Source: Acidimicrobiales bacterium (GTDB lineage: Bacteria; Actinomycetota; Acidimicrobiia; Acidimicrobiales; Aldehydirespiratoraceae). Taken from it: a stretch of 64,000 nt of DNA. Both the position numbers and the translations under genes were made by a program. The notes under the pieces were generated by a model. The model worked only from the letters and a program-made list of their open reading frames with translations. It made no database searches and was not told where the DNA came from. Below, piece after piece: positions 1 through 9,175 of this stretch (the first letter of the stretch is position 1; each line of letters starts with the position of its first letter). The stretch covers positions 2,600,369-2,664,368 of the forward strand of contig JAWPML010000001.1 of the NCBI GenBank assembly GCA_033344915.1, given 5' to 3'.

Positions 1-1656
1 GGCTATGTCGATCCCGTCGAGCGGCTTCCGACCATCCGCCTTGGTGGCCCCACCCTCGAGGACGCCATCCTCTCCCGCGTCGGCGATGCGGCGAGGCCCC
101 GCGGCGTGATCGGCATCGACGACCAGCCACCGCCGATCCAGGACGCGTGGGACGGACGGCGGCGTGTCGATGCCCCGCCCACCCGCGTCCTCCAGACCGA
201 CGACGACGGCGTGACGCGGGTCGTCAACCGTCCGCCGAAGCCGGGTGAACAGCTCCAGGTGACGGACGAACACACGGTGCTCGCCGGACTCCGCGACACC
301 GCCGCGAGCCGTACCGGCAAGCAGGCCGACACCGAGGTGCAGGGCGTCATCATCAACACCCGCAACCAGATCTACGACCGCGCCGACCACACCACCATCG
401 CCCGGACGGTCGCGGACGTGCCGGAGGTCCAAGCGATGCTCCGCCCCGGCGACCAGGTCGTGATGGACACGTTCTCCACCCCGGGTTCGAGGCCGTCGCT
501 CGGCGCCGACCGCGACGCCCGTATGGTGATCCGTCGCCCCCGTCCCGACGGCGGCCACGATCTCATCGAGATCCCGCGCCAACACTGGGAGCGCGGCGCG
601 TACAGCGACTTCGCGGAGGAGGCCCGGGGCAGCTACCGGCGCGGCGGGCTCACTCCTCCCGGCGCCGACGACCCCGAGATCGCCTCCCGGATCGAACACC
701 TCACGCAGCAACTCGCCCAAGCCGACCCGCCGTGGAGCCGCCAGCAGATCGAGGACCGGGCATTCGCCGAGGCCCACAACCAGCTGTTCACCGACCGCCA
801 CCATGTCGAGGCATCGACCGCCAACAGCGACCAGGCCACCCGCTGGGTCTCGTCGGTGGACCGCGACACCGTCGAGGCCGTGTCGACCCGCCTCCGTGAC
901 GAAGGCCGGATGAGCGACAACGAGATGGCGTTCGTCCGCCGCAACCCGCAGACGGGCGAGGACGAGCTGGTGATCCGGCGCGACGGCGACTCCCGTCAGG
1001 AACGGGTGGTCGATCCCGGCGAATGGCGGGCCGATCACCAAGAACGGGCGACGACGCTGCGCACCGAGTACGAAGCCTGGCGGGCCGATCCCGACAACAA
1101 CCCGAAGCCGGATCTGGGTGGGTTCGAGCATGTCCAGTCCGACTCGGACGTGCTGCGGACCATGCAGGGTCGGGGCACGATCGACGACCCGGTCGGCGCC
1201 CGGCTGATGTGGGAGGAGAAGTCGCGCTTCTACGCCGGCATCAACGACCCCGAGGCGGTCGAGCAGGCCCGCAAGGGAGTCAACCTGCTGCTCGCGGAGC
1301 GTTCGGGTCTCCATCAGAGCGGCCACGACGTGCCCCCGCTCGGCGACAACGACTACCAGGCGATGCGGGTCCTGCTGGAAGCACCGCACGGTGCCCAGCT
1401 CCGACCGGCCGAGGCCGAGCAGGTCCGGGCCGAGCTCGGCCGCATCTACGGCGACCCTGACATGCCGATGGAGACCGCCCTCGGCCGCGTGGCCGCGGCC
1501 CACGAGATGCTTCGCTTCGCCCGTCCCGCGACGGACGCGGCCGGCCCGGTCGGGTCCACGGCGGACCCGGCGGACGTCACGCGGCTTTCCCAGCAGTTCA
1601 TGCAGCGCACCCAGGTCGACGAACCGTTCGGCTTCGCGGAGGAGGACGACCGATGA
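1..1656 (+). CDS. Unknown hydrophilic protein, 5' end missing
   Basis: The frame is open from base 1 to the TGA at 1654-1656, so at least 551 residues are present and the true start lies outside the window; the in-frame GTG at 106 is probably internal. I do not recognise a family. The visible part is strongly charged, rich in Asp, Arg and Glu, with no membrane segment or signal, and contains stretches that look helical, for example around bases 680-800. Its stop overlaps the ATG of the next gene (ATGA at 1653), so the two are translationally coupled. Because that gene has an EspG-like domain, this could be the C-terminal part of a large type VII secretion substrate or polymorphic-toxin-like protein, but that is inference from context only. 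Confidence 0.6.
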   Translation, partial: GYVDPVERLPTIRLGGPTLEDAILSRVGDAARPRGVIGIDDQPPPIQDAWDGRRRVDAPPTRVLQTDDDGVTRVVNRPPKPGEQLQVTDEHTVLAGLRDTAASRTGKQADTEVQGVIINTRNQIYDRADHTTIARTVADVPEVQAMLRPGDQVVMDTFSTPGSRPSLGADRDARMVIRRPRPDGGHDLIEIPRQHWERGAYSDFAEEARGSYRRGGLTPPGADDPEIASRIEHLTQQLAQADPPWSRQQIEDRAFAEAHNQLFTDRHHVEASTANSDQATRWVSSVDRDTVEAVSTRLRDEGRMSDNEMAFVRRNPQTGEDELVIRRDGDSRQERVVDPGEWRADHQERATTLRTEYEAWRADPDNNPKPDLGGFEHVQSDSDVLRTMQGRGTIDDPVGARLMWEEKSRFYAGINDPEAVEQARKGVNLLLAERSGLHQSGHDVPPLGDNDYQAMRVLLEAPHGAQLRPAEAEQVRAELGRIYGDPDMPMETALGRVAAAHEMLRFARPATDAAGPVGSTADPADVTRLSQQFMQRTQVDEPFGFAEEDDR

Positions 1657-3773
1657 GCGTCGCGCCCCCCGTCGAACACCAGGTGCCGTCCATGCCCGCG
1701 TCGGTCCTGGCCGCCCTGCTCGACGCCGTCGGCCCGGCCAACCCGATGAGTCCCCGCCCCCGTTGGGGCGAGGCGCCGGACGCGCTCGACCCGCGCACAC
1801 AGGTGCAACTCCAGGTCCACGGTCTGATCGACGAGGACGGCCGGCCGCGGCCGGCGTTCGCCGACATCGCCCGAGTGATCCTCGAACCGCATTCCGTCAT
1901 CGATCTCCGTTTCTGGCACGAGTCGGGATCGTGGGCGCTGCGGGGCGTCCTCGCCGAGGATGCCGGCGTCGCGATCAACGAGACCGGCGACGAGGTCATC
2001 ATCTCCGGGCCGGTCACCCCGACCCGGGTCGGTGAGTTGGTCTCCGGCTTCCTCGCGGGGACGGCTCTCGAGCTCGACCCCGGCGTCGAGCTCGACACCC
2101 ACCTGTCGACGACCGACGCCCTCGTGCTGGCGGCGGTGATCGAGGCCCAGCGGGCGAGCCCGGACGCGGCACCGGCGTGGCTCCCTGTCGCGGAACTGCA
2201 GGCAATGGTCGATGCCGACGCCGCGTCGATGCGGGCCGACGACCTGCGCCTGATCACCCGCGTCATCGGCGGCGTCGCGGTTCCTCCCGACGCGGCGAGC
2301 ATCGACACGGCGATCGAGCGCCTGGTGTCCACCGAGGTGATCGAACGGGACGAACGCGGCATCGCGGCGAGCCTGTCGCTGATCGCGATCGCGGCCTTCC
2401 TCGGCGCGCAGGCCCCGGGTTGGCGTTGGCAACGGGCGACCCAACACGAGCCCGCGTCGTCGACCTGGACGGATCAGATCGTCCTCATCGGGGCCGGTGG
2501 CCTCCAGGTGCGCGTCGTCGCCGGTTCGCCGGGCCATGTCGTCATCCAGACGGTGCGACCCCGCGACCTGGCGGAGATGATGGCCGCCGAGCTGGCGCTG
2601 CTCCATCGTCCGCCCGGCCTCGACACGACCGCCATGCCGGAGGCACCGCCCCGGACGGTGGCGGCGATGCCGATCGAGCCACCGACCGCCTCGAGCCGCG
2701 TCCAGCCGCCCCCGGCGGCGACCACGGAGACCGCGCCGCCCCCGCCGGCGACCACCGCACCCGCGCCGCCGCCCGAGCCGGCGCGTCGGCGGGGTCGCCT
2801 GATCGTCGGGTTGATCGTGCTGCTTCTCCTCGCCGCCGCGGCCGGCGCGGGGGCGATGCTGCTGCTGAACGACGACGACACCGCGGACCCGGTGCCGACC
2901 ACGACGCTCGCGCCGACGACCGTGGCGGAGACGACGACCACGGCCGTGACGACGACCAGCACGACCACGACCACCACGACGACAACGACCACGATTCCGC
3001 TCATCGTGGTCCCCTCGCTCGTCGGCCTGGACGTCGCGGACGCGGAGGCGGCACTGCTCGACCTCGGACTCGTCGTGGAGGTGATCGAATCGGAGACCGG
3101 GGCCGAGGCGCCCGGCACGGTGCTCGCCACCGACCCGCCCGACACCAGCGAGCTCGAGGCGGGCGACACGGTGGTGCTCACGGTCGCCGTCGAGCCCCCG
3201 CCGGACTGCAACGACATCCCCGACCCCCTCCCGCCCAGTGACGCAACCGACATCGACGGTCTCAACGCCGAGGGCCGCGACGCGATCGCCTGGAGCCAGG
3301 CGGTTGGTCTGATCGGCGGCGGGGATGCCCGACCCGACGACCCGATGTCACGCGCCGCGACAGCGACCGTCGTCTGGCGCTACTTCTGCGAGCCGCCGGC
3401 CGATGCACCGGCCGGTTTCACCGACGTGGAGCCCGATGCCTTCTACGCCGACGCTGCGGACTGGGCCGCCGGCGCGGGCCTGATCAACGGGGTGGACGCC
3501 ACCACCTTCGACCCGGAGGGCGCGGTGACCCGCGCCCAGTTCGTCACGATCGCCTGGCGGGCGACCGGATCGCCGCTGCCCCTGGGGTCGGCGCCCTTCA
3601 CCGACACCGATCCGGACGGCTTCTACGCCGACGCCCTCGACTGGGCGTTCACCACCGGTCTCGTCGGTGGTGTCACGCCGACCACGTTCGAGCCGGACCG
3701 TGCCCTGGATCGCCGCACGACGTTGATCCTGATGTATCGCCTCGAGGTGCTGATCGACCCGCAGGTCGACTGA
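1653..3773 (+). CDS. EspG-like / transmembrane / PASTA / triple SLH surface protein
   Basis: The product has 706 residues. Residues about 15-320 resemble EspG, the cytoplasmic chaperone of ESX (type VII) substrates: a helical start, then a GLIDEDG turn followed by VIDLRFWHES, much like mycobacterial EspG3. A Pro/Ala linker (about 345-380) leads to one membrane helix (about 382-405), a Thr-rich spacer (about 415-448), a PASTA domain (about 451-513, VPSLVGLDVADAEAALLDLG) and three S-layer-homology repeats (about 537-706) with FTDVEPDAFYADA and FTDTDPDGFYADAL. The expected topology is EspG part inside, PASTA and SLH outside. PASTA domains bind muropeptides and SLH domains bind secondary wall polymers. 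The start overlaps the preceding stop. The EspG assignment is by eye; the PASTA and SLH calls are firm. Confidence 0.75.
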   Translation: MSVAPPVEHQVPSMPASVLAALLDAVGPANPMSPRPRWGEAPDALDPRTQVQLQVHGLIDEDGRPRPAFADIARVILEPHSVIDLRFWHESGSWALRGVLAEDAGVAINETGDEVIISGPVTPTRVGELVSGFLAGTALELDPGVELDTHLSTTDALVLAAVIEAQRASPDAAPAWLPVAELQAMVDADAASMRADDLRLITRVIGGVAVPPDAASIDTAIERLVSTEVIERDERGIAASLSLIAIAAFLGAQAPGWRWQRATQHEPASSTWTDQIVLIGAGGLQVRVVAGSPGHVVIQTVRPRDLAEMMAAELALLHRPPGLDTTAMPEAPPRTVAAMPIEPPTASSRVQPPPAATTETAPPPPATTAPAPPPEPARRRGRLIVGLIVLLLLAAAAGAGAMLLLNDDDTADPVPTTTLAPTTVAETTTTAVTTTSTTTTTTTTTTTIPLIVVPSLVGLDVADAEAALLDLGLVVEVIESETGAEAPGTVLATDPPDTSELEAGDTVVLTVAVEPPPDCNDIPDPLPPSDATDIDGLNAEGRDAIAWSQAVGLIGGGDARPDDPMSRAATATVVWRYFCEPPADAPAGFTDVEPDAFYADAADWAAGAGLINGVDATTFDPEGAVTRAQFVTIAWRATGSPLPLGSAPFTDTDPDGFYADALDWAFTTGLVGGVTPTTFEPDRALDRRTTLILMYRLEVLIDPQVD
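2898..2996 (+). repeat. Thr-codon low-complexity tract
   Basis: A run of ACG/ACC codons encodes the Thr-rich spacer between the membrane helix and the PASTA domain. A similar tract lies near 17535-17610 in the lipoprotein gene. Such tracts are prone to slippage and are likely O-glycosylated or extended wall-spanning linkers (inference). Confidence 0.6.
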
Positions 3774-4661
3774 TCAGCCGACCGCGCCCTGCATGCGGGC
3801 CGCGGCGAGGGTGTTCTCCATCAGACAGCCGATGGTCATCGGGCCGGTGCCGCCGGGCATCGGGGTGATCGCCCCGGCGATCTCCTGCACCGACTCGAAA
3901 TCGACATCGCCGACGATGCCGTCCTCGGTGCGGGAGATGCCGACGTCGAGGACGGCCGCTCCCGGCTTCACGAAGTCCGCGGTGACCAGGCGAGCCATCC
4001 CGGCCGCGGCGACGATGATGTCCGCCCCACGGCACACGGCCGCGAGATCGGTGGTGCGGCTGTGGGCCAGCGTCGGCGTGGCATCGCAACCCTTGCGTCC
4101 GAGGAGCAGGATCTGCGGCAACCCGACGAGCGTCGAGCGACCGATCACGACGGCCTGCTTCCCGGACGTCTCGACCCCGTAGCGTTCGAGGAGCCGCATG
4201 ACGCCGAGGGGCGTGCAGGGAACGTGACCGACCCGACCGCGGACGAGCCGACCCATCGAGCGCTCGGTGAGACCGTCCACGTCCTTCTCGGGCGGCACGA
4301 GATCGAGGACCCGTTCGGCGTCGAGACCGTCCGGCAGCGGGAGCTGCACGAGGATGCCGTGGACGCCGGGATCCTCGGCGAGATCGCTCACCGCGCGCTC
4401 CACGTCGTCCTGCGTCGCGTCGGCGGGCAGCTCGACGTGGCGGGAGACCATGCCGGCCTGCTCCGCCTTGCGGTGCTTGTTGCGCACATAGATCTGGCTC
4501 GGCTTGTCGCTGCCGACGAGCACGGTCGCGAGACACACCGCGGGGTTGCCGAGCGACTCGATCTCCACGCGTATCTTGGCGACGATCTCGTCGCGGAGCT
4601 TGTTGCCGTCCATGAGCACGGCACCGCCGGCCGTGCGTTCGAAGTCGTCGTAGGAGGTCAC
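3774..4661 (-). CDS. folD: Methylenetetrahydrofolate dehydrogenase/cyclohydrolase FolD
   Basis: This bifunctional cytosolic enzyme interconverts 5,10-methylene-THF, methenyl-THF and 10-formyl-THF, making NADPH and formyl groups for purine synthesis. At 295 residues it has the usual length. Visible signatures are the catalytic Tyr/Lys segment IYVRNKHRKAEQAG, the PLPDGL and PEKDVDGLT motifs, the nucleotide-binding GRSTLVGLP, and the C-terminal PGGTGPMTIG. The GTG at 4661 is chosen because a TAGCGT hexamer lies six bases upstream; an ATG sixteen codons in would match the usual FolD N-terminus and is the alternative. The gene converges with the preceding one with no spacer: their stop codons are adjacent. 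Confidence 0.95.
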   Translation of the reverse strand: MTSYDDFERTAGGAVLMDGNKLRDEIVAKIRVEIESLGNPAVCLATVLVGSDKPSQIYVRNKHRKAEQAGMVSRHVELPADATQDDVERAVSDLAEDPGVHGILVQLPLPDGLDAERVLDLVPPEKDVDGLTERSMGRLVRGRVGHVPCTPLGVMRLLERYGVETSGKQAVVIGRSTLVGLPQILLLGRKGCDATPTLAHSRTTDLAAVCRGADIIVAAAGMARLVTADFVKPGAAVLDVGISRTEDGIVGDVDFESVQEIAGAITPMPGGTGPMTIGCLMENTLAAARMQGAVG

Positions 4662-4667
4662 CGCGGC

Positions 4668-4673
4668 ACGCTA
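4668..4673 (-). promoter_or_regulatory. -10 hexamer of folD
   Basis: TAGCGT on the minus strand, six bases before the GTG at 4661. The spacing would start transcription on the GTG itself and there is no Shine-Dalgarno, which supports GTG over the internal ATG. Confidence 0.6.
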
Positions 4674-4777
4674 CCTCCCGACAGCTCCCGAACGGGGCTT
4701 GCTCGAGCACCGCGAACGCGGGTGGCGAAGGTCCCGGACGCGATGGGCCGAAGTGCCCAGTTCTCGCTCACATCAGC

Positions 4778-6598
4778 ATGGTCACGGCCGATGTGAAGCC
4801 CGTGAGGGAACCCGCGAAGGACACGGCCCGCACGAGCCAACTCCGGCTCGTGATCCCCGCGCTGCGCGTCCTTCGACTCCCCCGGGGCCGGGTGCTCGCG
4901 CTCGCTGCCCTCGCCTTCGTCTCCGGTCTCGGCACCGCCTCGACGCTCGTGTTGCTCATCAACGTCGGCCTGCGGCTGACAGGAACCGACGGCGCGACCG
5001 CGGTGCTCGGCATCGACCTCGGCGGTCTGTCCACCGGCGTGCTCTTCGGCGCCGCCCTGGTCGCCGCCTGTCTCGTCTTCGTCGTCGACCTCCTCGCGGC
5101 GCGCCAGAGCGCCCGCATCATCACGGCGGTCCAACTGCGGCTGCGCACCGCCCTCTTCGAGGCGTACAACGGCGCCGACTGGGTCACCCAGTCCGCGGAC
5201 CCGCCCGGCCACCTCCAGGAACTCATGTCGATGAACGTCGGCCGGGCGGTCAACCTGACCACCGCGGTGAACGGCGGCCTCGTCGCGATCCTGGCCCTCG
5301 CCACGATGGTCGGCATCGCGGCGGTCATCAATCCCGTGACCACCGGCGTGTTGATCGCGGCGCTCGGCGCCCTCATCGCCGTGTTGAGCCCGCTGGCCAC
5401 CCGCATCCGCACAGCGGCCGAGCGCACGCGCGCCGCCAATCACGCCTACGCCCTCGGGCTCGCCGAGATCACGGGTGTCCCGACCGAGGTCCGCACGTTC
5501 GGCGTCGGCGACGCCGCGGACGAGCGCCACCGAGTCGCGGCCGCCGACGTCGCCCACACGCTCGGTCGGCTCACGTGGCTCGAGAAGGCGATCCCGTCGG
5601 GTCAGCGAAACCTCGCCCTCATCACCGTTCTCGCCGTTCTCGCCCTCTTGCACGGCGCGGGCGTCGCCGGCCCGGAGGAACTCGGCTCGGTCGTCGTGCT
5701 GCTCGGCCGTTCGATCACCTACGTCCACGCCATCCAGCAGACGGTGAACAAGTTCGCGAGCGCGGGCCCGTTCGTGTTCGCGCTCGACGACGAGATCACC
5801 CGCTATCGAGCTCACGACGGCGGGGACACCCGGTCGAGCCGTCCGAGCACCGTGGACCTCGATCCGGTCGCCGTCCGCCTCGACGGGGTGACCTACCGCC
5901 ACCCGGCGGCCGAACAGTGCGCGGTCGAGGGCGTGTCCCTCGCGATCGACGCCGGCACCTACCTGGCCCTCGTCGGCCCGTCCGGCAGCGGGAAGACGAC
6001 CCTCGCAGAGATCATCCTCGGACTGCGGCGGCCCAGCGCCGGTCGGTGCACGATCGGCGACGACGCGCCAACCGACCTCGCGGCCGACGAGCGGGCCCGA
6101 ACGGTGGCCTTCGTGCCCCAGTCGCCGGCGACGATCCGCGGCACCGTTGCGGACAACGTCCGCTTCCTGCGCACCGGGATCAGCGACGCCGACGTCGTCC
6201 GGGCCATGACCGATGCCGGGCTGACGGACGCCTCCGGTGGTCTGCTGGTCTCACCCGACGAGGTCGTCGGTGAGGACGCGCGGTCGTTCTCCGGCGGACA
6301 GCTCCAGCGCCTCGCGATCGCCCGCGCACTCGCGGGCCGGCCGCGGCTGATCGTCCTCGACGAACCGACGAGCGCGCTCGATCCCGACGCCGAGGCGGCC
6401 CTCAGCGACACCCTGGGGCGCCTGGCCGGATCCGTCACGCTCATCGTCATCGCCCACCGGCCGGCGACCATCGAGGGCTGCGATCGGGTCGTCGTCCTCG
6501 ACGCCGGCGCCGTGGTGGCCGACGACACGCCGGCCGCCGTCGCCGCGTCGAATGCGTTCTGGCAGCGAGGCTTCGAGACCGCGGGGCCCCGGGCATGA
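4778..6598 (+). CDS. ABC transporter, fused permease and ATPase
   Basis: The 606-residue protein joins a membrane domain (about 35-310, several hydrophobic helices) to an ATPase domain (about 365-600), so it would work as a homodimer or with a like half-transporter. The ATPase has Walker A GPSGSGKTT (about 398), Q-loop VPQSP, signature FSGGQ (about 503, Phe for the usual Leu), Walker B LIVLDEPT (about 523) and the switch His in IAHR (about 557). ATPases of this architecture are mostly exporters. It overlaps the next gene by ATGA and heads a run of glycosyltransferase and sulfotransferase genes, so export of a glycan or glycolipid precursor is a reasonable guess; the substrate cannot be read from sequence. 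Confidence 0.85.
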   Translation: MVTADVKPVREPAKDTARTSQLRLVIPALRVLRLPRGRVLALAALAFVSGLGTASTLVLLINVGLRLTGTDGATAVLGIDLGGLSTGVLFGAALVAACLVFVVDLLAARQSARIITAVQLRLRTALFEAYNGADWVTQSADPPGHLQELMSMNVGRAVNLTTAVNGGLVAILALATMVGIAAVINPVTTGVLIAALGALIAVLSPLATRIRTAAERTRAANHAYALGLAEITGVPTEVRTFGVGDAADERHRVAAADVAHTLGRLTWLEKAIPSGQRNLALITVLAVLALLHGAGVAGPEELGSVVVLLGRSITYVHAIQQTVNKFASAGPFVFALDDEITRYRAHDGGDTRSSRPSTVDLDPVAVRLDGVTYRHPAAEQCAVEGVSLAIDAGTYLALVGPSGSGKTTLAEIILGLRRPSAGRCTIGDDAPTDLAADERARTVAFVPQSPATIRGTVADNVRFLRTGISDADVVRAMTDAGLTDASGGLLVSPDEVVGEDARSFSGGQLQRLAIARALAGRPRLIVLDEPTSALDPDAEAALSDTLGRLAGSVTLIVIAHRPATIEGCDRVVVLDAGAVVADDTPAAVAASNAFWQRGFETAGPRA

Positions 6599-8331
6599 GC
6601 GGCCGGATCGTCCTCTGCTGCGGCATGCCCCGGTCGGCGTCCACCCTGCAGTACCAACTCGCGCGCTTCGCGTCCGAGCGCCGCGGCACGACCGTCGCGG
6701 CGGGCTGGTACGACGGCACGCCGCTGCCCGAGCTCGCGTCGACGGTGCCCGACGGTGAGACGTGGATCTACAAGGTCCACAACCATCGCCCGGAGTACCG
6801 CTTCGAGGAGGCGGCCGCGGCCCACGACGTGCTCGGCCTGTCGACGTGGCGGGACATCCGCAAGGTGATCGCGTCCTACCGCGAACTGCACGGCAAATCG
6901 ATGTGGTGGGTCGCCCGCCACCAGGTCCTCGAGATCCTCATCCGGGACCACCGCCGGTGGTCCGAGGCGGACGGCGTGCTCATGCAGCGCTACGACGAGC
7001 TGACCGGGTCGACCGCCACGGCGCTGGCCGCCATCGCCGCACACCTCGACGTCGAACTCAGCGACGCCGATCTCGCCGACGCGACGGAACAGTTCGACCG
7101 CCGGGCGCAACACCAGCGCACCGAGTCGCGCCGCGGCGCCGCCGGCATCGACCGTCCCGACGATCTGCTGCTCGCCGGCCACGTCGCGGCCCAGGAACGT
7201 GCGACGGACCGCTCACTCGACACGGCCTGGGTCGAGTCGATCGGCGGATCGTGGCTCCGCGCCCAGGGCTTCGCGCCGACGACCTCGCGCGCGAAGCGCG
7301 TCCTCGCTCGGATCCGCTTCTCTCCGCGGCTGCTCTGGTTCGCCCTGTTCCAGCTCCGCGGCGGCGGCATGGCCGGCCGACTGCTCGGCATCGCCCGCCG
7401 GGTCCGCAGCGCCGTTCGCCGTGTCGACGAACGCCGCCGACTGGCCGTGCCGATCCTGCGCCGCACCGCGGCCCGTCTGTCCGCTCGCATGCGCACGCAC
7501 GAAGAGCCCGGGCACACGGTCGTGCTCGTCAGCTGGAACAGCGAAGCGATCATCGCCGACACCCTGCGACTCGTTCGCCACTTCTCGCCGCCCGAGACCC
7601 GGATCCTCGTGGTGGACAACGGATCGCACGACGCGACCCGCGAGATCGTCGGACTGTTCACGGGCGTCGATCTCCTGGCGCTGCGGAGGAACATCGGCCA
7701 TGGCCTGGCGATGGATCTCGGCTTCCTACGCGCCCGCACCGAGTACTGCATCGCCCTCGATGTCGATGCGTTCCCGATCTCGCCGACCTGGATCGCGGAC
7801 CTGCAGGGGCATCTCGATGCCGGGGCCGTGGTGGCGGGAGCGAAGCTCCGACGCCATGTGGGGTTCTACATCCACCCGTGCTGCCTGATGATGCGCCGTC
7901 GGCGCTTCGTGTCGCGTCGGCACAGCTTCGAAAGCCGATTCGTGCCCGGCGTCAACCCGAAGGGCGATGCGTTCGGCCGCTACTGGGACACCGGCGAACG
8001 GATCTCGATGCGCGAGGGCACCGCCCGGCTGGCCCCGATTCCCCTGACCGAGCGCGGGCCGAACGACACGGCCCTCGTCTTCGGTGATCTCGTGTACCAC
8101 AACGGCGCGACGGCCCGAGCCGCCACGGCCGAAGGGTGGGCCGAGGCCGGCGGTGCCAACGCCGCGCTCCAGACGTGGCGCGGCGCCGTCGAACGCTTCG
8201 ATCCGGCAGCATCGAACGGCATCGACGTCCGGACGTCAGCGACGGCGGACCCGCCCGACGAACCGCCCCACCTGCGTGCCGCAGACGTAGAGCCAGCGAG
8301 CGCGGCCGGCGCGGGAACGAAGTCCGGTTAG
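6595..8331 (+). CDS. Sulfotransferase-GT2 glycosyltransferase fusion
   Basis: Residues 1 to about 240 resemble a PAPS-dependent sulfotransferase: the N-terminal CCGMPRSASTLQ is the 5'-phosphosulfate loop. From about residue 305 a family 2 glycosyltransferase begins (VVLVSWNSEAII, LVVDNGSHD, and LDVDAF as the metal-binding DxD near 388). Joining both activities in one chain suggests a glycan that is sulfated as it is extended. The start overlaps the ABC gene (ATGA). The last 96 bases overlap the convergent GT2 gene at 8236-9084, and the final 30 or so residues look like unconserved read-through. Sugar and acceptor are unknown. Confidence 0.78.
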   Translation: MSGRIVLCCGMPRSASTLQYQLARFASERRGTTVAAGWYDGTPLPELASTVPDGETWIYKVHNHRPEYRFEEAAAAHDVLGLSTWRDIRKVIASYRELHGKSMWWVARHQVLEILIRDHRRWSEADGVLMQRYDELTGSTATALAAIAAHLDVELSDADLADATEQFDRRAQHQRTESRRGAAGIDRPDDLLLAGHVAAQERATDRSLDTAWVESIGGSWLRAQGFAPTTSRAKRVLARIRFSPRLLWFALFQLRGGGMAGRLLGIARRVRSAVRRVDERRRLAVPILRRTAARLSARMRTHEEPGHTVVLVSWNSEAIIADTLRLVRHFSPPETRILVVDNGSHDATREIVGLFTGVDLLALRRNIGHGLAMDLGFLRARTEYCIALDVDAFPISPTWIADLQGHLDAGAVVAGAKLRRHVGFYIHPCCLMMRRRRFVSRRHSFESRFVPGVNPKGDAFGRYWDTGERISMREGTARLAPIPLTERGPNDTALVFGDLVYHNGATARAATAEGWAEAGGANAALQTWRGAVERFDPAASNGIDVRTSATADPPDEPPHLRAADVEPASAAGAGTKSG

Positions 8332-9084
8332 CGAACGCAGCAGCCAGAGACCGCGCCGCACGGCGCGGCCCGATGACGGCGCCGCCACCCCCAGCTCCGC
8401 CAAGCGCCGCTCGATGGCGACCTGGGCCCGGCCGAACGACCGGGCCTGGTCGAACACCCCCCGCATCGTGGGTCGATAGCGGTACCGGACGACCATCGCT
8501 TCGGCGAAGTGGAGCTCGACATCGGCGCGCCAGAGCCGCAGCGACAGCTCGGAGTCCTGGCCGATGCGAAACGCCTCGTCGAACCCGCCGTGCTCGTCGA
8601 AGAGCTGTCGGCGGATGGCGAGGTTGCACGACGATGCGATCGGAAAGACGCCTTCGAACATCGGCTGACCGGTCGCGATCGCCGCGCCCCGCGAGCCCGC
8701 CAGCCAGTCCTCGTTCAACGCAGCCGTGTCCAGCGGGCCGGTCACGAACTCGTGGCGCCCGAGGGCGTCCGCCACCGCGGCGAGCCAGCCGGGGGCCACG
8801 ACGTCGTCGGCGTCGCAGAAGGCGATCCATCCGGCACCCGTCGCCGCCACCCCGCGATTGCGGGCGTAGCCGGCTCCGGAACCGTCGGTGGCCGCGATGA
8901 CGCGGACCCGGGGATCGTCGGTCGCGGCGGCCACCGTCGCCGTGGCATCGGTCGACCCGTTGTCGACCACGATGATCTCGGTCTCGATGTCGATCTGCTG
9001 GTCCGCGAGTGCCGCCAACTGCGCCGGCAGCGTGTCGGCCGCGTCGTGGGCGGCGATCACGACGGCCAACGACGGCGAAGACAT
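8236..9084 (-). CDS. Family 2 glycosyltransferase
   Basis: The 282-residue protein has the GT-A fold signature: an N-terminal AVVIAAHDAADTL strand, IIVVDNGSTDAT, YARNRGV and FCDADDV (the metal/UDP-sugar DxD). The C-terminal part is basic and may lie on the membrane. It is the only gene of the glycan group on this strand. Its 3' end is antisense to the last 96 bases of the sulfotransferase fusion; both frames look real up to the overlap. It shares the PAQLAAL and YARNRG signatures with the GT2 that starts at 9176, so the two divergent genes are probably old duplicates. Confidence 0.85.
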   Translation of the reverse strand: MSSPSLAVVIAAHDAADTLPAQLAALADQQIDIETEIIVVDNGSTDATATVAAATDDPRVRVIAATDGSGAGYARNRGVAATGAGWIAFCDADDVVAPGWLAAVADALGRHEFVTGPLDTAALNEDWLAGSRGAAIATGQPMFEGVFPIASSCNLAIRRQLFDEHGGFDEAFRIGQDSELSLRLWRADVELHFAEAMVVRYRYRPTMRGVFDQARSFGRAQVAIERRLAELGVAAPSSGRAVRRGLWLLRSLTGLRSRAGRARWLYVCGTQVGRFVGRVRRR

Positions 9085-9090
9085 GCCTGC

Positions 9091-9096
9091 ATTGTG
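9091..9096 (-). promoter_or_regulatory. -10-like hexamer of the GT2 gene at 9084
   Basis: CACAAT on the minus strand, six bases before the ATG at 9084, with no ribosome-binding site between. Confidence 0.45.
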
Positions 9097-9175
9097 ACGG
9101 CGCCGTCCCCGAACCCGGAGGATGCCGCGCCCAGGCCCTTGAACGACTCCCCGGAACTGCCGATGGAGAGGGGTG

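Noticed and set aside
2931-3000. Short-repeat array in the EspG-like/SLH gene
   Set aside because: Simple Thr codon low complexity, not a functional repeat array.
3774-4777. THF-type riboswitch before folD
   Set aside because: The -10 hexamer lies six bases from the start codon, leaving no leader for a riboswitch.
8236-8331. Frameshift at the end of the sulfotransferase fusion
   Set aside because: Both reading frames continue cleanly and the GT2 motifs upstream are intact, so overlap is the simpler reading.
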